Positions 24,601-32,146 of a stretch of 64,000 bases of DNA are shown here, in pieces. The DNA is taken from NCBI RefSeq assembly GCF_009183415.1, contig NZ_WEHU01000012.1:94997-158996 (forward strand), in the 5' to 3' direction. The stretch comes from Bacillus sp. B1-b2. GTDB lineage: Bacteria; Bacillota; Bacilli; Bacillales; Cytobacillaceae. The translations under genes were made by a program, and so were the position numbers. Under the pieces are notes generated by a model, which was not told where the DNA came from, did no database searches, and saw nothing but the letters and a program-made list of their open reading frames with translations. The number at the start of each line of letters is the position of its first letter. Within the stretch, counting starts at the first letter, position 1.

Positions 24601-26236
24601 TAAAGATTTACTTGCAGCAAAAGGAATGAAACGTTCTGTTACCGAATTAGATGCATGGAAACCATTTAAAAATGGAGATACATTGACGTTAGATGGACAT
24701 AGTGGGATGTACTATCTACATGTTCGAGGACAAGACTTATTAGGAAATAAAATAGAGTGGACTTCAAACGCATTTAATGTAGATACAGATGTTCCTTCTA
24801 TCACTTTAAGTGGAGATAATCCATTTGTCCTTCAAGCAGGAACAAGCTTTAATGAACCAGGCTTTACTGCAACCGATAATATAGATGGGAATATAACAGA
24901 GTTAGTGGAAGTACATGGTTTAGATTCCCTGGATGTAAACAAACCAGGTGAATATGTACTAACATATGCAGTAACAGATAAAGCTGGAAATTCTGCCGAA
25001 GTGAAAAGAACTGTTCATGTAGTGGATGAAGAAAAACCATATATTACATTGACAGATGGAACAGTAGAAGTGGAAGCTGGAACGGAATATGTAGAACCAG
25101 GTTTTGAAGCCACAGATAATGTTGATGGTGATTTAACAGAGGAAGTGCAAGTTTCTGGCGAGGTTGATATTATTAGACCAGGTGAGTATACATTAACTTA
25201 TACTGTCACAGATTCCAGTGATAATAGTTATAGTGTTACTCGTGCCATTATAGTAGTAGATACGACTGCTCCTGTATTGACATTAGATGGAGAAGAAAAT
25301 GTAGTATTGGAAGCTGGATCAGAATATGTAGAACAAGGCTATTCGGTTTCAGATATAGTAGATGGTGATTTAACTGAATCAGTAGAAGTTTATGGTTATG
25401 TTGACACAACAACTACAGGAGAATACGAGTTATATTATATCGTGGTAGATTCGAGTGGTAATGAAGTAGTAGTAGTACGAACGATAACTGTTCAAGATAC
25501 AACTGCTCCAATCCTTACACTTTCTGGCGAGGAAACAATTACATTAGAGTCTGGACAAGCCTACTTAGAGCCTGGCTTTACGGCTAGTGATATAGTAGAC
25601 GGTAATATTTCAGACAAAGTAGTAGTTTCGGGAGATCTTCGATTTGCAGTAGGAACATACACAGTAACATATACAGTAACAGATGCTGCTGGTAATACAG
25701 CAACAGCTAATCGAACAATTAAAGTTCAAGACACAACAGCACCAGAGTTATCTCTTAAGGGTAGTCATTCTATTACTCTTCTAAAAGGAGAGGAATATAA
25801 AGAGCATGGTTACCTAGCAAAAGATAATGTAGATGGAGATTTAACAAACAATGTAACAGTCTCAGGAGAAGTAGACACAAACAATGTGGGAGGTTATACG
25901 CTCACATATACAGTTGTAGACTCTTCCGGAAATAAAACCTCTGTAGAAAGAACCATTGTTGTTAATGAGTTGCCAGTAACTAATGAAGAAAGTAATCAAG
26001 GAACTGGCTCACCAGGTAATAATGGGTCATCAGGTACGACTGAAAATAAAGGAAGTACAAGTAATACAGGTAAAACAAACACTGGAGAAACCATTAAATC
26101 TACTAACACAAATAGTTCATCTGGCAGTAAGCTTCCTAATACTGCAAGTTCCACTTATAATTGGATTCTAGCAGGTGCTATCATTCTTGTAGTAGGTATT
26201 AGCTTGGTTGTTATCCAAAGACGAAAAAAAGCATAA
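21698..26236 (+). CDS. Secreted M6 (immune inhibitor A-like) metalloprotease with Ig-like repeats and LPNTA wall anchor
   Basis: 1512 residues. A signal peptide (about 1-35) and propeptide precede the M6 domain, with the zinc site HEFGHDLGLPDEYD (about 377-390) and a distal IMSSGSWAG Met-turn-like segment. A MAM/concanavalin-like domain (about 490-640) follows, as in InhA. Five tandem Ig-like DUF5011-type repeats (about 1033-1425) each carry an EPGF-ATDNVDGDLT-type signature. The end is a Ser/Asn/Thr-rich wall-spanning linker, LPNTA (about 1478), a membrane helix and RRKKA. LPNTA rather than LPXTG points to a class D sortase. Likely a surface or released protease degrading host or environmental proteins. 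Confidence 0.88.
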   Translation: MLNWKKIMGTSVLSASLVVSSFAPFASKIDKVEAKSNTVVHTHDDSTLPFMTNHASGPFDIGMVNKEKLLSSLIEQGIIDSSASKEEQENQLNAYLKVRADKAKTMEEDPKEVRSEIQKQAGLEAVAAGVPKESKQGKVAANAKAPSSIEEEGWNGEVITDEVLVLLIDFPDNPNSSITAEDNPVLLYDDYTKEHYEDMVFGDSTYKGGNGEDFITMKAFYEEQSGGSYTIDGAVSDWYRAKHPAAYYGANYPTADGSDIRPRDLVKEALEDAANDPNIDLSQFDKEDLYDLDGDGDYREPDGIIDHLMIVHAGTGEEAGGGRVGADAIWSHSWSLASPSVIPGTEGDAEVPYWGGGLAAYDYTIQPEDGATGVFAHEFGHDLGLPDEYDTNYTADGVGAPTDYWSIMSSGSWAGMINGTEPTGFSPHNKEFLQDKWPNSNWFKDVEYSLEDIKNGTKTLNLDQASVKGTNADGIKVTLPNKVTKINTPPSGQYEYFSGSGNDLNNDLITTVDLSEAESAEFSFKANYDIESDWDYASVQVNDGTGWVTIPGVNDSGQVITTTYNPNEQNPGFGITGNSNGWIQANFSLSDYVGKEIQLKINYWTDVAAVLPGLYVDDLAIEVDGEAVVFDDAESDTSAFNTEGFTKSDGTITSEHYYLIEWRNWDAADTALGRIARGDSVMTLDPGMVVWYVDNKYSDNWVGDHPGDGFLGVVDAHQASAKRSDTGNTVFSTRYQIQDAAFSLNSTDSMNLGMGLYNITLDSQPAVPTFNDYKDYSNPDLIYAGRNVPKYGLSFSVVGQSEDNTVAQIQLSYDDHEPKVEVNGLQDIYSSNEGFNTLDLSVTSDDEALDREITVTANVLNDKNETVVSSEEKYTSDLEEKELGFKLMLPEDLPSGDYTLEVTVATPEEVRATSTKTFKVDNEAPTPDLGENNGSEEVTNNVSVTVSVPDAKEDSLEYLWSTSNDLADKDLLAAKGMKRSVTELDAWKPFKNGDTLTLDGHSGMYYLHVRGQDLLGNKIEWTSNAFNVDTDVPSITLSGDNPFVLQAGTSFNEPGFTATDNIDGNITELVEVHGLDSLDVNKPGEYVLTYAVTDKAGNSAEVKRTVHVVDEEKPYITLTDGTVEVEAGTEYVEPGFEATDNVDGDLTEEVQVSGEVDIIRPGEYTLTYTVTDSSDNSYSVTRAIIVVDTTAPVLTLDGEENVVLEAGSEYVEQGYSVSDIVDGDLTESVEVYGYVDTTTTGEYELYYIVVDSSGNEVVVVRTITVQDTTAPILTLSGEETITLESGQAYLEPGFTASDIVDGNISDKVVVSGDLRFAVGTYTVTYTVTDAAGNTATANRTIKVQDTTAPELSLKGSHSITLLKGEEYKEHGYLAKDNVDGDLTNNVTVSGEVDTNNVGGYTLTYTVVDSSGNKTSVERTIVVNELPVTNEESNQGTGSPGNNGSSGTTENKGSTSNTGKTNTGETIKSTNTNSSSGSKLPNTASSTYNWILAGAIILVVGISLVVIQRRKKA

Positions 26237-26257
26237 AAAGCACAAATGAAGATTACT

Positions 26258-26305
26258 AAAATGCTATACAGTAGGAGAAATTTCTCTTGCTGTATAGCAT
26301 TTTTT
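26258..26305 (+). terminator. Terminator of metalloprotease gene
   Basis: Stem AAAATGCTATACAG / CTGTATAGCATTTT with extra internal pairing, followed by T residues. Confidence 0.9.
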
Positions 26306-26455
26306 GTATAGAAATTTGTCGAAGGAATCTAGGGGGGAAAGTATTGATTATAAGTAAAGAAAGCGCTATCATTACGTTGTGTTCATCAATAAATATCCTC
26401 ATAAAAACATCATCATATATTAAATGGTAATGAATGATTCACATTACTTTTATTC

Positions 26456-26467
26456 GTGTACGTAAAC
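26456..26467. promoter_or_regulatory. LacI-type operator 1 (GTGTACGTAAAC)
   Basis: A near-palindrome with an ACGT centre, matching its reverse complement at 10 of 12 positions. It resembles the two sites nearer the lplA-like start. Binding by the LacI protein at 30446 is inferred. Confidence 0.4.
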
Positions 26468-26620
26468 GTCTTTCATTTCAACAAATCTCCTTTTAAAGCT
26501 TGGTAAAAGCCTAATTAATTTAGTTTTTTTAGAATTAGGAATGCAGGCATAACTACATAGAAATTCTATCAACTTAGTTGTTTAGTAAAATATCAACCTT
26601 GTTAAAATGAGCATGTTAAT

Positions 26621-26651
26621 GTGAACATAAACATAAATCGTGTACGTTCAC
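26621..26651. promoter_or_regulatory. LacI-type operators 2 and 3 before lpl-like operon
   Basis: GTGAACATAAAC (26621-26632) and GTGTACGTTCAC (26640-26651) lie 19 bp apart, start to start, about 90-110 bp before the first gene. Site 3 matches its complement at 10 of 12 positions around a CG centre, as LacI-family operators do. Confidence 0.45.
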
Positions 26652-26736
26652 AATTACATAATAGTAAAGAAAGGAGCCATTTAGCAATTAAAGGAAGGGA
26701 AGGACAATAATAAACATTAAATTGGGGGTAAGTAAG

Positions 26737-28341
26737 TTGAAAAAGTATTTATATGGTGCACTATCTTTTTCGCTAGTTATAGGTATTCTTGCTGGATGTA
26801 AAGATAATAGTGAAGAAACAACAGTAACAGAAGATGGTAAACAAAAGCTAACAGCAATCATCACCAAACATCCTTTAACCCAAGATGTGACTAAAATGGA
26901 ATGGCTCAACAAGCTAGAAGATGAATTAAACATAGAGATAGAATGGCAAGAAGTGACAGCAGATTGGGATCAGAAGAAAGGTACTTTACTAGCTGGAGGA
27001 GATATTCCGGATTTAATTATTGGACCTAATGCTATAACAGATGCAGATATTGTTCAATTTCCTGGATTATTTGAGGATTTATCCGATGATCTTGATGCAC
27101 TTTCTAATGTAGAAGGAATGTTTGAAGCAAAGCCTGATACAAAGGCAATGGCAACACAAACAGATGGAACCATTTATGGACTCCCAAAATATCAACGATT
27201 TTGGCCAGCAACTGCTACAAGGCAATTTATTAATAAACAATGGTTAGATAATCTTGGTTTAGAAGAACCTACAACTTGGGATGAATTATATACAGTATTA
27301 AAAGCATTTAAAGAGGAAGATGCAAATGGTAATGGTGATAAAGATGATGAAATTCCAATGGACTTTTCACCAGTTGGAACAGGCGGATTTGGTTACTTTC
27401 AGCCAAATGTTCTTTTAGGTAGCTTTGGAATAAATGTATCTGATGGAAGTGGTCAAGGTTATTATGTAGAAGATGGAGAAGTGAAGAGCTATTTAGTAGA
27501 TGAAAGATATAAGGAATTTGTTGAATTCTTAAATAAATGCTATGCTGCAGGACTTATTAATAAAGAGGTATTTACACAGGATTATACTAAATATCAATCA
27601 GTTGCTCGTGGAGAAGGGGATATTGCTAAGGTTGGTTATACGTATGGTTGGGAATTAACGGATAGGTTTGGAAATGAGATTTCTCCACAATATACTTCAT
27701 TAGCACCGTTAAAGGTTACTAGTGATTCAACTGCTACAGTAACCTGGGCATATGATTATAATAATTTAAATTATGGAATGAACATGATTACTGTCTCTTC
27801 ACAGACAAAAAATAAAGAAGCAGCATTGAAGTTTGTAAACGCTTTATATGATTCGGAGGTTAGTATGCAAGTATTATTCGGATCATTAGGTACCAATATT
27901 GAAGATAATGGAGATGGAACCTATAAAGTACTACCTCCAGCCGATGAAAAAATGGATCCGGGAACATGGAAATGGACATCCACATTTGCGGACAATGGAC
28001 CAATGTATATTCCGGATGACTTACAACTTGAATTAGGAACAGATATGCAATCTGTGGGAGAGCAAACAGAAGTATTTATGCCAAGCATTGAAGCAATTGA
28101 TCAAGAAAATGACTTATTCCCGGGAATGTTTATTAAATACAGTAAAGAAGATAATTCTAAATTAAGTCTCAATAATACAAACTTAATGAATCTTTCCATG
28201 GCAAAATTCTCTCAGTGGGTTACAAAAGGCGGTATTGAAAAAGAATGGGATGAGTATGTAGAAAATGCGGAGAAAACGGGATTGCCTGAAAATCTAGAAA
28301 TTATGCAAAAATATTACGATGATTATAAAAGCAAGCAGTAA
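26737..28341 (+). CDS. Sugar ABC transporter substrate-binding lipoprotein (LplA-like)
   Basis: 534 residues from TTG 26737, preceded by GGGGGT; the frame opens 15 nt earlier at another TTG without a ribosome binding site. Lipobox region LVIGILAGC gives a lipid-anchored Cys. The remainder is a family-1 extracellular solute-binding protein of the large LplA/YtcQ type (TKHPLTQDVTKMEWLNKLE, GLPKYQRFWPATATRQFINKQWLDNLGLEEPTTWDEL). Two permease genes follow, and no ATPase gene is present, so a shared MsmX-type ATPase elsewhere is expected. Oligosaccharides or uronide-containing sugars are typical substrates; the real ligand is unknown. Confidence 0.83.
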   Translation: MKKYLYGALSFSLVIGILAGCKDNSEETTVTEDGKQKLTAIITKHPLTQDVTKMEWLNKLEDELNIEIEWQEVTADWDQKKGTLLAGGDIPDLIIGPNAITDADIVQFPGLFEDLSDDLDALSNVEGMFEAKPDTKAMATQTDGTIYGLPKYQRFWPATATRQFINKQWLDNLGLEEPTTWDELYTVLKAFKEEDANGNGDKDDEIPMDFSPVGTGGFGYFQPNVLLGSFGINVSDGSGQGYYVEDGEVKSYLVDERYKEFVEFLNKCYAAGLINKEVFTQDYTKYQSVARGEGDIAKVGYTYGWELTDRFGNEISPQYTSLAPLKVTSDSTATVTWAYDYNNLNYGMNMITVSSQTKNKEAALKFVNALYDSEVSMQVLFGSLGTNIEDNGDGTYKVLPPADEKMDPGTWKWTSTFADNGPMYIPDDLQLELGTDMQSVGEQTEVFMPSIEAIDQENDLFPGMFIKYSKEDNSKLSLNNTNLMNLSMAKFSQWVTKGGIEKEWDEYVENAEKTGLPENLEIMQKYYDDYKSKQ

Positions 28342-28356
28342 ATAACTACTAGGTGG

Positions 28357-28394
28357 GATGCTAATCTCTAAAGAAAAAGAACAGGATTAGCATC
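28357..28394 (+). repeat. Intercistronic stem-loop between binding protein and permease genes
   Basis: A 10-bp perfect stem GATGCTAATC / GATTAGCATC with an 18-nt loop and no T tract. Its position suits 3' stabilisation of the binding-protein mRNA segment. Confidence 0.6.
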
Positions 28395-28415
28395 TCCAAA
28401 AAGGGAGGTAGAACA

Positions 28416-29387
28416 ATGGCTGTTACAAATACAAAATCAGAAAAAGTAGATTTAAAGTATTCGAGTGCACCGAAACCAAAGAAAGTAAAGGGTTTTACTC
28501 GTTCCATAAAACGAGATTATCAGCTTTGGATTATGATTTTACCTGCCATAATTGTTATCTTTCTATTTAACTATATTCCTATGTACGGGGTACAGCTTGC
28601 CTTTCGTGAATATGATTTTACGAAAGGATTAACTGGCGGAGAATGGGTAGGATTACATTATTTTAAAGAATTCATCAATAGTTATATGTTTGCTGATCTA
28701 ATGAAGAATACGATTGTGATCAGCTTAGCAACTATTATCTTCGGCTTTCCTGCTCCTATCATTTTAGCATTAATTATTAATCAGGTTGTCTGGAAAAGAT
28801 GGAAGAAAGCCATTCAAACTACGGTTTATCTACCCCATTTTATTTCTCTAGTAGTAATGGTTGGAATGATTAATGTACTTTTATCTCCTAACTCTGGTGT
28901 AGTAGGACATATTGCTAGCTCACTAGGTTTTGATATTAACCTGCTTGCCTCGGAAAGTGCATTTGTTCCTGTTTATGTATTATCCGATATTTGGCAGCAT
29001 GCAGGCTGGAACAGTATTATCTATTTAGCTGCACTTGCTAGTGTAGATACCCAATTGTATGATTCTGCTAAAATTGACGGAGCAAGCAGATGGCAAGTGA
29101 TACGGTATGTGGATATACCAGCTATCGTTCCAACGATGATTATATTGTTTATCCTTAGTATGGGAAATATTTTAAATACTGGCTTTGAGAAAATATTCTT
29201 AATGCAAAATCCTCTTAATTTACCTGTATCAGAAGTAATTGCGACATATGTATATAAGATTGGTATTATCTCTAATCAATTTAGTTACTCTGCCGCAATT
29301 GGATTGTTTAATACACTGATCAACTTTATCTTTTTACTAATGATGAACTATATAGCGAAAAAGACTTCTAATATTAGTTTATGGTAA
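28416..29387 (+). CDS. Sugar ABC transporter permease (LplB-like)
   Basis: 323 residues; GGGAGG precedes the ATG. Six membrane helices and a cytoplasmic EAA loop (SVDTQLYDSAKIDGASRWQVIRYVDIPAI) identify a binding-protein-dependent permease. An N-terminal Lys-rich cytoplasmic extension (about 1-35) is typical of LplB/YtcP-type subunits. It would form a heterodimer with the next gene's product. Confidence 0.85.
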   Translation: MAVTNTKSEKVDLKYSSAPKPKKVKGFTRSIKRDYQLWIMILPAIIVIFLFNYIPMYGVQLAFREYDFTKGLTGGEWVGLHYFKEFINSYMFADLMKNTIVISLATIIFGFPAPIILALIINQVVWKRWKKAIQTTVYLPHFISLVVMVGMINVLLSPNSGVVGHIASSLGFDINLLASESAFVPVYVLSDIWQHAGWNSIIYLAALASVDTQLYDSAKIDGASRWQVIRYVDIPAIVPTMIILFILSMGNILNTGFEKIFLMQNPLNLPVSEVIATYVYKIGIISNQFSYSAAIGLFNTLINFIFLLMMNYIAKKTSNISLW

Positions 29388-29421
29388 ACAATAAAATAGT
29401 GAGTGTTGGGAGGGAAGTAGA

Positions 29422-30324
29422 ATGAGACTTCTTAGCTTAAAAGGAAAATCTACGTCTGATTTTATATTTGATTTGGTTATTTTTATTCTTTGTGTCTTTA
29501 TTGTCCTCATCATTGCTTATCCGCTGTATTTTATCGTCATTGCTTCCGTTAGTGATTCAACCTTAGTAGCCACTGGACAGGTTACATTATATCCTAAAGG
29601 ATTTAGTTTATTTGGTTATACGGAGATTTTCCAAGATAGTCGAATATGGATTGGTTATAGAAATACAATAATCTATACCATTGTAGGTACAGCTGTTAAC
29701 TTGTTATTAACCTTGCCGGCAGCATATGTATTGTCACGCAAAGAATTTAAAGCTAGAAGGTATCTGATGTTTTTCTTTGTTTTTACGATGTTCTTTAATG
29801 GAGGATTAATTCCTACCTACCTTTTAATGAAAGAAATTAACTTAATCAATAATATGTGGGTTTTCATCATTCCATTTTCTGTTAATGTTTTTAATCTGAT
29901 TATTACTAGAACCTTTTTTGAAAGCTCTTTGCCTAAAGAACTATTTGAAGCTGCACAAATGGATGGCTGCTCGCATTTTCAGTTCTTTGGAAAAATTGCC
30001 TTTCCTTTATCAAAGGCTGTTATATCTGTAATAGGCTTGTATTATCTAGTTGGCCACTGGAATGATTTTTTCACTGGTTTGATCTATATAAGAGATTATA
30101 GCCTACAGCCATTGCAAATTGTATTGCGTGATATTCTCTTATCAAATCAGGTGTTTTCTGAAGGCGCAGGTTCTGGTGGTGCTGCGGGTGGATATGCACA
30201 GAAGTATGCAGATCAAATTAAGTATGGGGTAATTATTGTATCAACCCTTCCTATTCTCATTATTTATCCCTTTATTCAAAAGTACTTTGATAAGGGAGTA
30301 ATGATTGGGTCTGTGAAAGGATAA
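29422..30324 (+). CDS. Sugar ABC transporter permease (LplC-like)
   Basis: 300 residues; GGGAGGGA lies upstream of the ATG. Six membrane helices, with the EAA loop LPKELFEAAQMDGCSHFQFFGKIAFPLSKAV. An insertion rich in Gly/Ala (EGAGSGGAAGGYAQKY, about 251-266) before the last helix is usual in this subgroup. Partner of the LplB-like subunit in the same operon. Confidence 0.85.
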   Translation: MRLLSLKGKSTSDFIFDLVIFILCVFIVLIIAYPLYFIVIASVSDSTLVATGQVTLYPKGFSLFGYTEIFQDSRIWIGYRNTIIYTIVGTAVNLLLTLPAAYVLSRKEFKARRYLMFFFVFTMFFNGGLIPTYLLMKEINLINNMWVFIIPFSVNVFNLIITRTFFESSLPKELFEAAQMDGCSHFQFFGKIAFPLSKAVISVIGLYYLVGHWNDFFTGLIYIRDYSLQPLQIVLRDILLSNQVFSEGAGSGGAAGGYAQKYADQIKYGVIIVSTLPILIIYPFIQKYFDKGVMIGSVKG

Positions 30325-30341
30325 ATAAGAACAAGTTTATT

Positions 30342-30394
30342 TGAGGATAGAAGAAGATGCTACTTGTTTGTAGTATGACTCTTCTATTTCCTCA
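30342..30394 (+). repeat. Stem-loop between transporter and regulator genes
   Basis: TGAGGATAGAAGA pairs with TCTTCTATTTCCTCA with a small bulge. No T run follows, so it may partly attenuate or process transcripts before the LacI gene. Confidence 0.5.
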
Positions 30395-30445
30395 TATATA
30401 TAGAAAAAAAGAAGAAAAAGTGATTTTAAAGGTTGGCGAATTTAA

Positions 30446-31432
30446 ATGAGAATAACAGTGAAGGATATTGCGAAATACTGTGGTGTATCTGCAGGAACAG
30501 TGGATAGAGCGTTAAACAATCGTCCTGGCATTAAAGAAGCAACAAAGAAACGGATATTAGAAGCAGCAAAAGCCTTACATTATCGCCCTGATTTTACAGC
30601 AAGAAGTCTTGTTAAAGGTAAATCAATGACATTAGGGCTTGTTTTGTTTGATCTATATAATCGTTCCATTGCTCAACTATTAAATGCGGTTGAACGAAGG
30701 GCGAAGGAGCTTGGGTATTATGTCTACATTACACTAACGAATAAAAATCCAGTTAGTGAGAAGGAGTGTATAGAATATTTAGTTAATCATAAGGTAGATG
30801 GAATTATCCTATTTACAGTGAATCAAGGAAAAGATTTTGAAGCCTATTTACATAGTTTATCCATACCAATTGTCACTATATTTAATTATATATCTGAAAG
30901 CTTTCAACACTTTGGAATCAACGAAAGAGAAGCCATGCGAATGGGAGTTCAATATTGTTTACAAAAAGGATATTCTTCTTATATTTACATATGTCCACCT
31001 CTAAGAAAAGCGGGCTTAAGTAATATTTATACCCAAGAAGAAAGGTTTCGTGGTTTCTTGGATGCTCTGGAATCTAATAATATAAAAGAGCTACATATTA
31101 TTAAAGAGCATGATTATATTTCAGCTCTAGATAAATGGAATATAAAAAAAGCGCGAACAGCTATTATTTGTTCTTGTGATTATTACGCCTTAGAAGTGAT
31201 GAATTACTTAAAGAGCCACCAATTAGAAATACCTAAGGATGTAGGTTTAATGGGGTTTGATTGTATTGATGTCTTAAAGTACATACAGCCGACCTTAACA
31301 ACCATTTATTATCCAGTGGAACCAATAGGAATTAAAGCAGTAGAATGCCTGGTGAGTAAAATGGGAGAGAATCTTGAATATATAGAGTCACCTAATTTAG
31401 AATATTTTCTTGTAAAAGGTGAATCCATTTAA
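30446..31432 (+). CDS. LacI-family transcriptional regulator
   Basis: 328 residues. N-terminal helix-turn-helix TVKDIAKYCGVSAGTVDRALNNRPGIKEATKKRILEAAK (about 3-41), hinge helix FTARSLVKGKS, then a periplasmic-binding-protein-like sensor domain (about 60-325; SMTLGLVLFDLYNRSIAQLLNAVE). The VDRALN variant of the usual VSRALN is found in regulators of rhamnose/uronide-type sugars, though this does not fix the ligand. It lies downstream of the transporter genes in the same direction and probably controls them through the operators at 26456-26651. Confidence 0.85.
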   Translation: MRITVKDIAKYCGVSAGTVDRALNNRPGIKEATKKRILEAAKALHYRPDFTARSLVKGKSMTLGLVLFDLYNRSIAQLLNAVERRAKELGYYVYITLTNKNPVSEKECIEYLVNHKVDGIILFTVNQGKDFEAYLHSLSIPIVTIFNYISESFQHFGINEREAMRMGVQYCLQKGYSSYIYICPPLRKAGLSNIYTQEERFRGFLDALESNNIKELHIIKEHDYISALDKWNIKKARTAIICSCDYYALEVMNYLKSHQLEIPKDVGLMGFDCIDVLKYIQPTLTTIYYPVEPIGIKAVECLVSKMGENLEYIESPNLEYFLVKGESI

Positions 31433-31455
31433 TAATGAGTAAGGGAAGTGAGTAG

Positions 31456-32055
31456 ATGAATATACTAGATAGTAAATTTTATGGAGTGGTTGAAAAGTTC
31501 GCTAATTTACTAATATTAAATGCTCTCTGGCTTATCTGTAGTTTGCCAATTCTAACAATTGGACCGGCTACTTCCGCTATGCTTTGTGTAGTTCGGCAAT
31601 GGAAATTGCATCAAGATACAAGTAGTGTACGTAACTTTTTTTATTACTTTAAAGAGAATTTCAAATATAGCTTTATCATAGGTATCTTATACATTGGATA
31701 TAGTATTCTCTTATTCTTTAATTTATATTATTTAAATCAAGATCAAACAGGACTCAAAATGATGATGCTAGTACCTTTAATAGTGGTTTCCCTATTGCTT
31801 TTATGTATAGCAGCATACATCTTTCCAGTCCTTTCTCATTATCAATTATCACTAAAAAAAACAATCCAAAACTCTTTCGCAATGTCTATTGCCTATTTTC
31901 CAACAACCATTCTATTATTTGGGGTATTTCTTCTTCTATTTTTAGCAGTAAAAGCAATTCCTATGTTTATTCTCATCGCCTTTAGTGTTGCTGGTTTCAT
32001 ACAATATCATTTATGTCAAAAGGTGTTTGCGAAAATAGATCAATCCTTACAATAG
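31456..32055 (+). CDS. YesL-like (DUF624) membrane protein
   Basis: 199 residues with five or six membrane helices; AAGGGAAGTGAG precedes the ATG. The N-terminal segment (FANLLILNALWLICSLPILTIGPATSAM) is the DUF624/YesL signature. YesL proteins are routinely encoded beside LplABC-type sugar importers, as in the yes rhamnogalacturonan cluster of B. subtilis. Their function is unknown. It follows the LacI gene by 23 bp and is likely co-transcribed. Confidence 0.78.
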   Translation: MNILDSKFYGVVEKFANLLILNALWLICSLPILTIGPATSAMLCVVRQWKLHQDTSSVRNFFYYFKENFKYSFIIGILYIGYSILLFFNLYYLNQDQTGLKMMMLVPLIVVSLLLLCIAAYIFPVLSHYQLSLKKTIQNSFAMSIAYFPTTILLFGVFLLLFLAVKAIPMFILIAFSVAGFIQYHLCQKVFAKIDQSLQ

Positions 32056-32092
32056 ATAAATATAATAATAATCAGAACTTCCCTTTATGGGT

Positions 32093-32139
32093 ACCATCCT
32101 TCTTTTTGCTATAATGGGGATAAATAAAAGAAGGATGGT
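32093..32139 (+). promoter_or_regulatory. malY promoter inside a perfect 14-bp inverted repeat that covers the ribosome binding site
   Basis: Left arm ACCATCCTTCTTTT (32093-32106) and right arm AAAAGAAGGATGGT (32126-32139) are exact complements. The 19-nt loop contains an extended -10 element, TGCTATAAT (32107-32115). The right arm includes the AAGGATGGTG ribosome binding site of the next gene. mRNA from this promoter lacks the left arm; read-through mRNA from upstream contains both. Confidence 0.7.
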
Positions 32140-32146
32140 GAGACAT

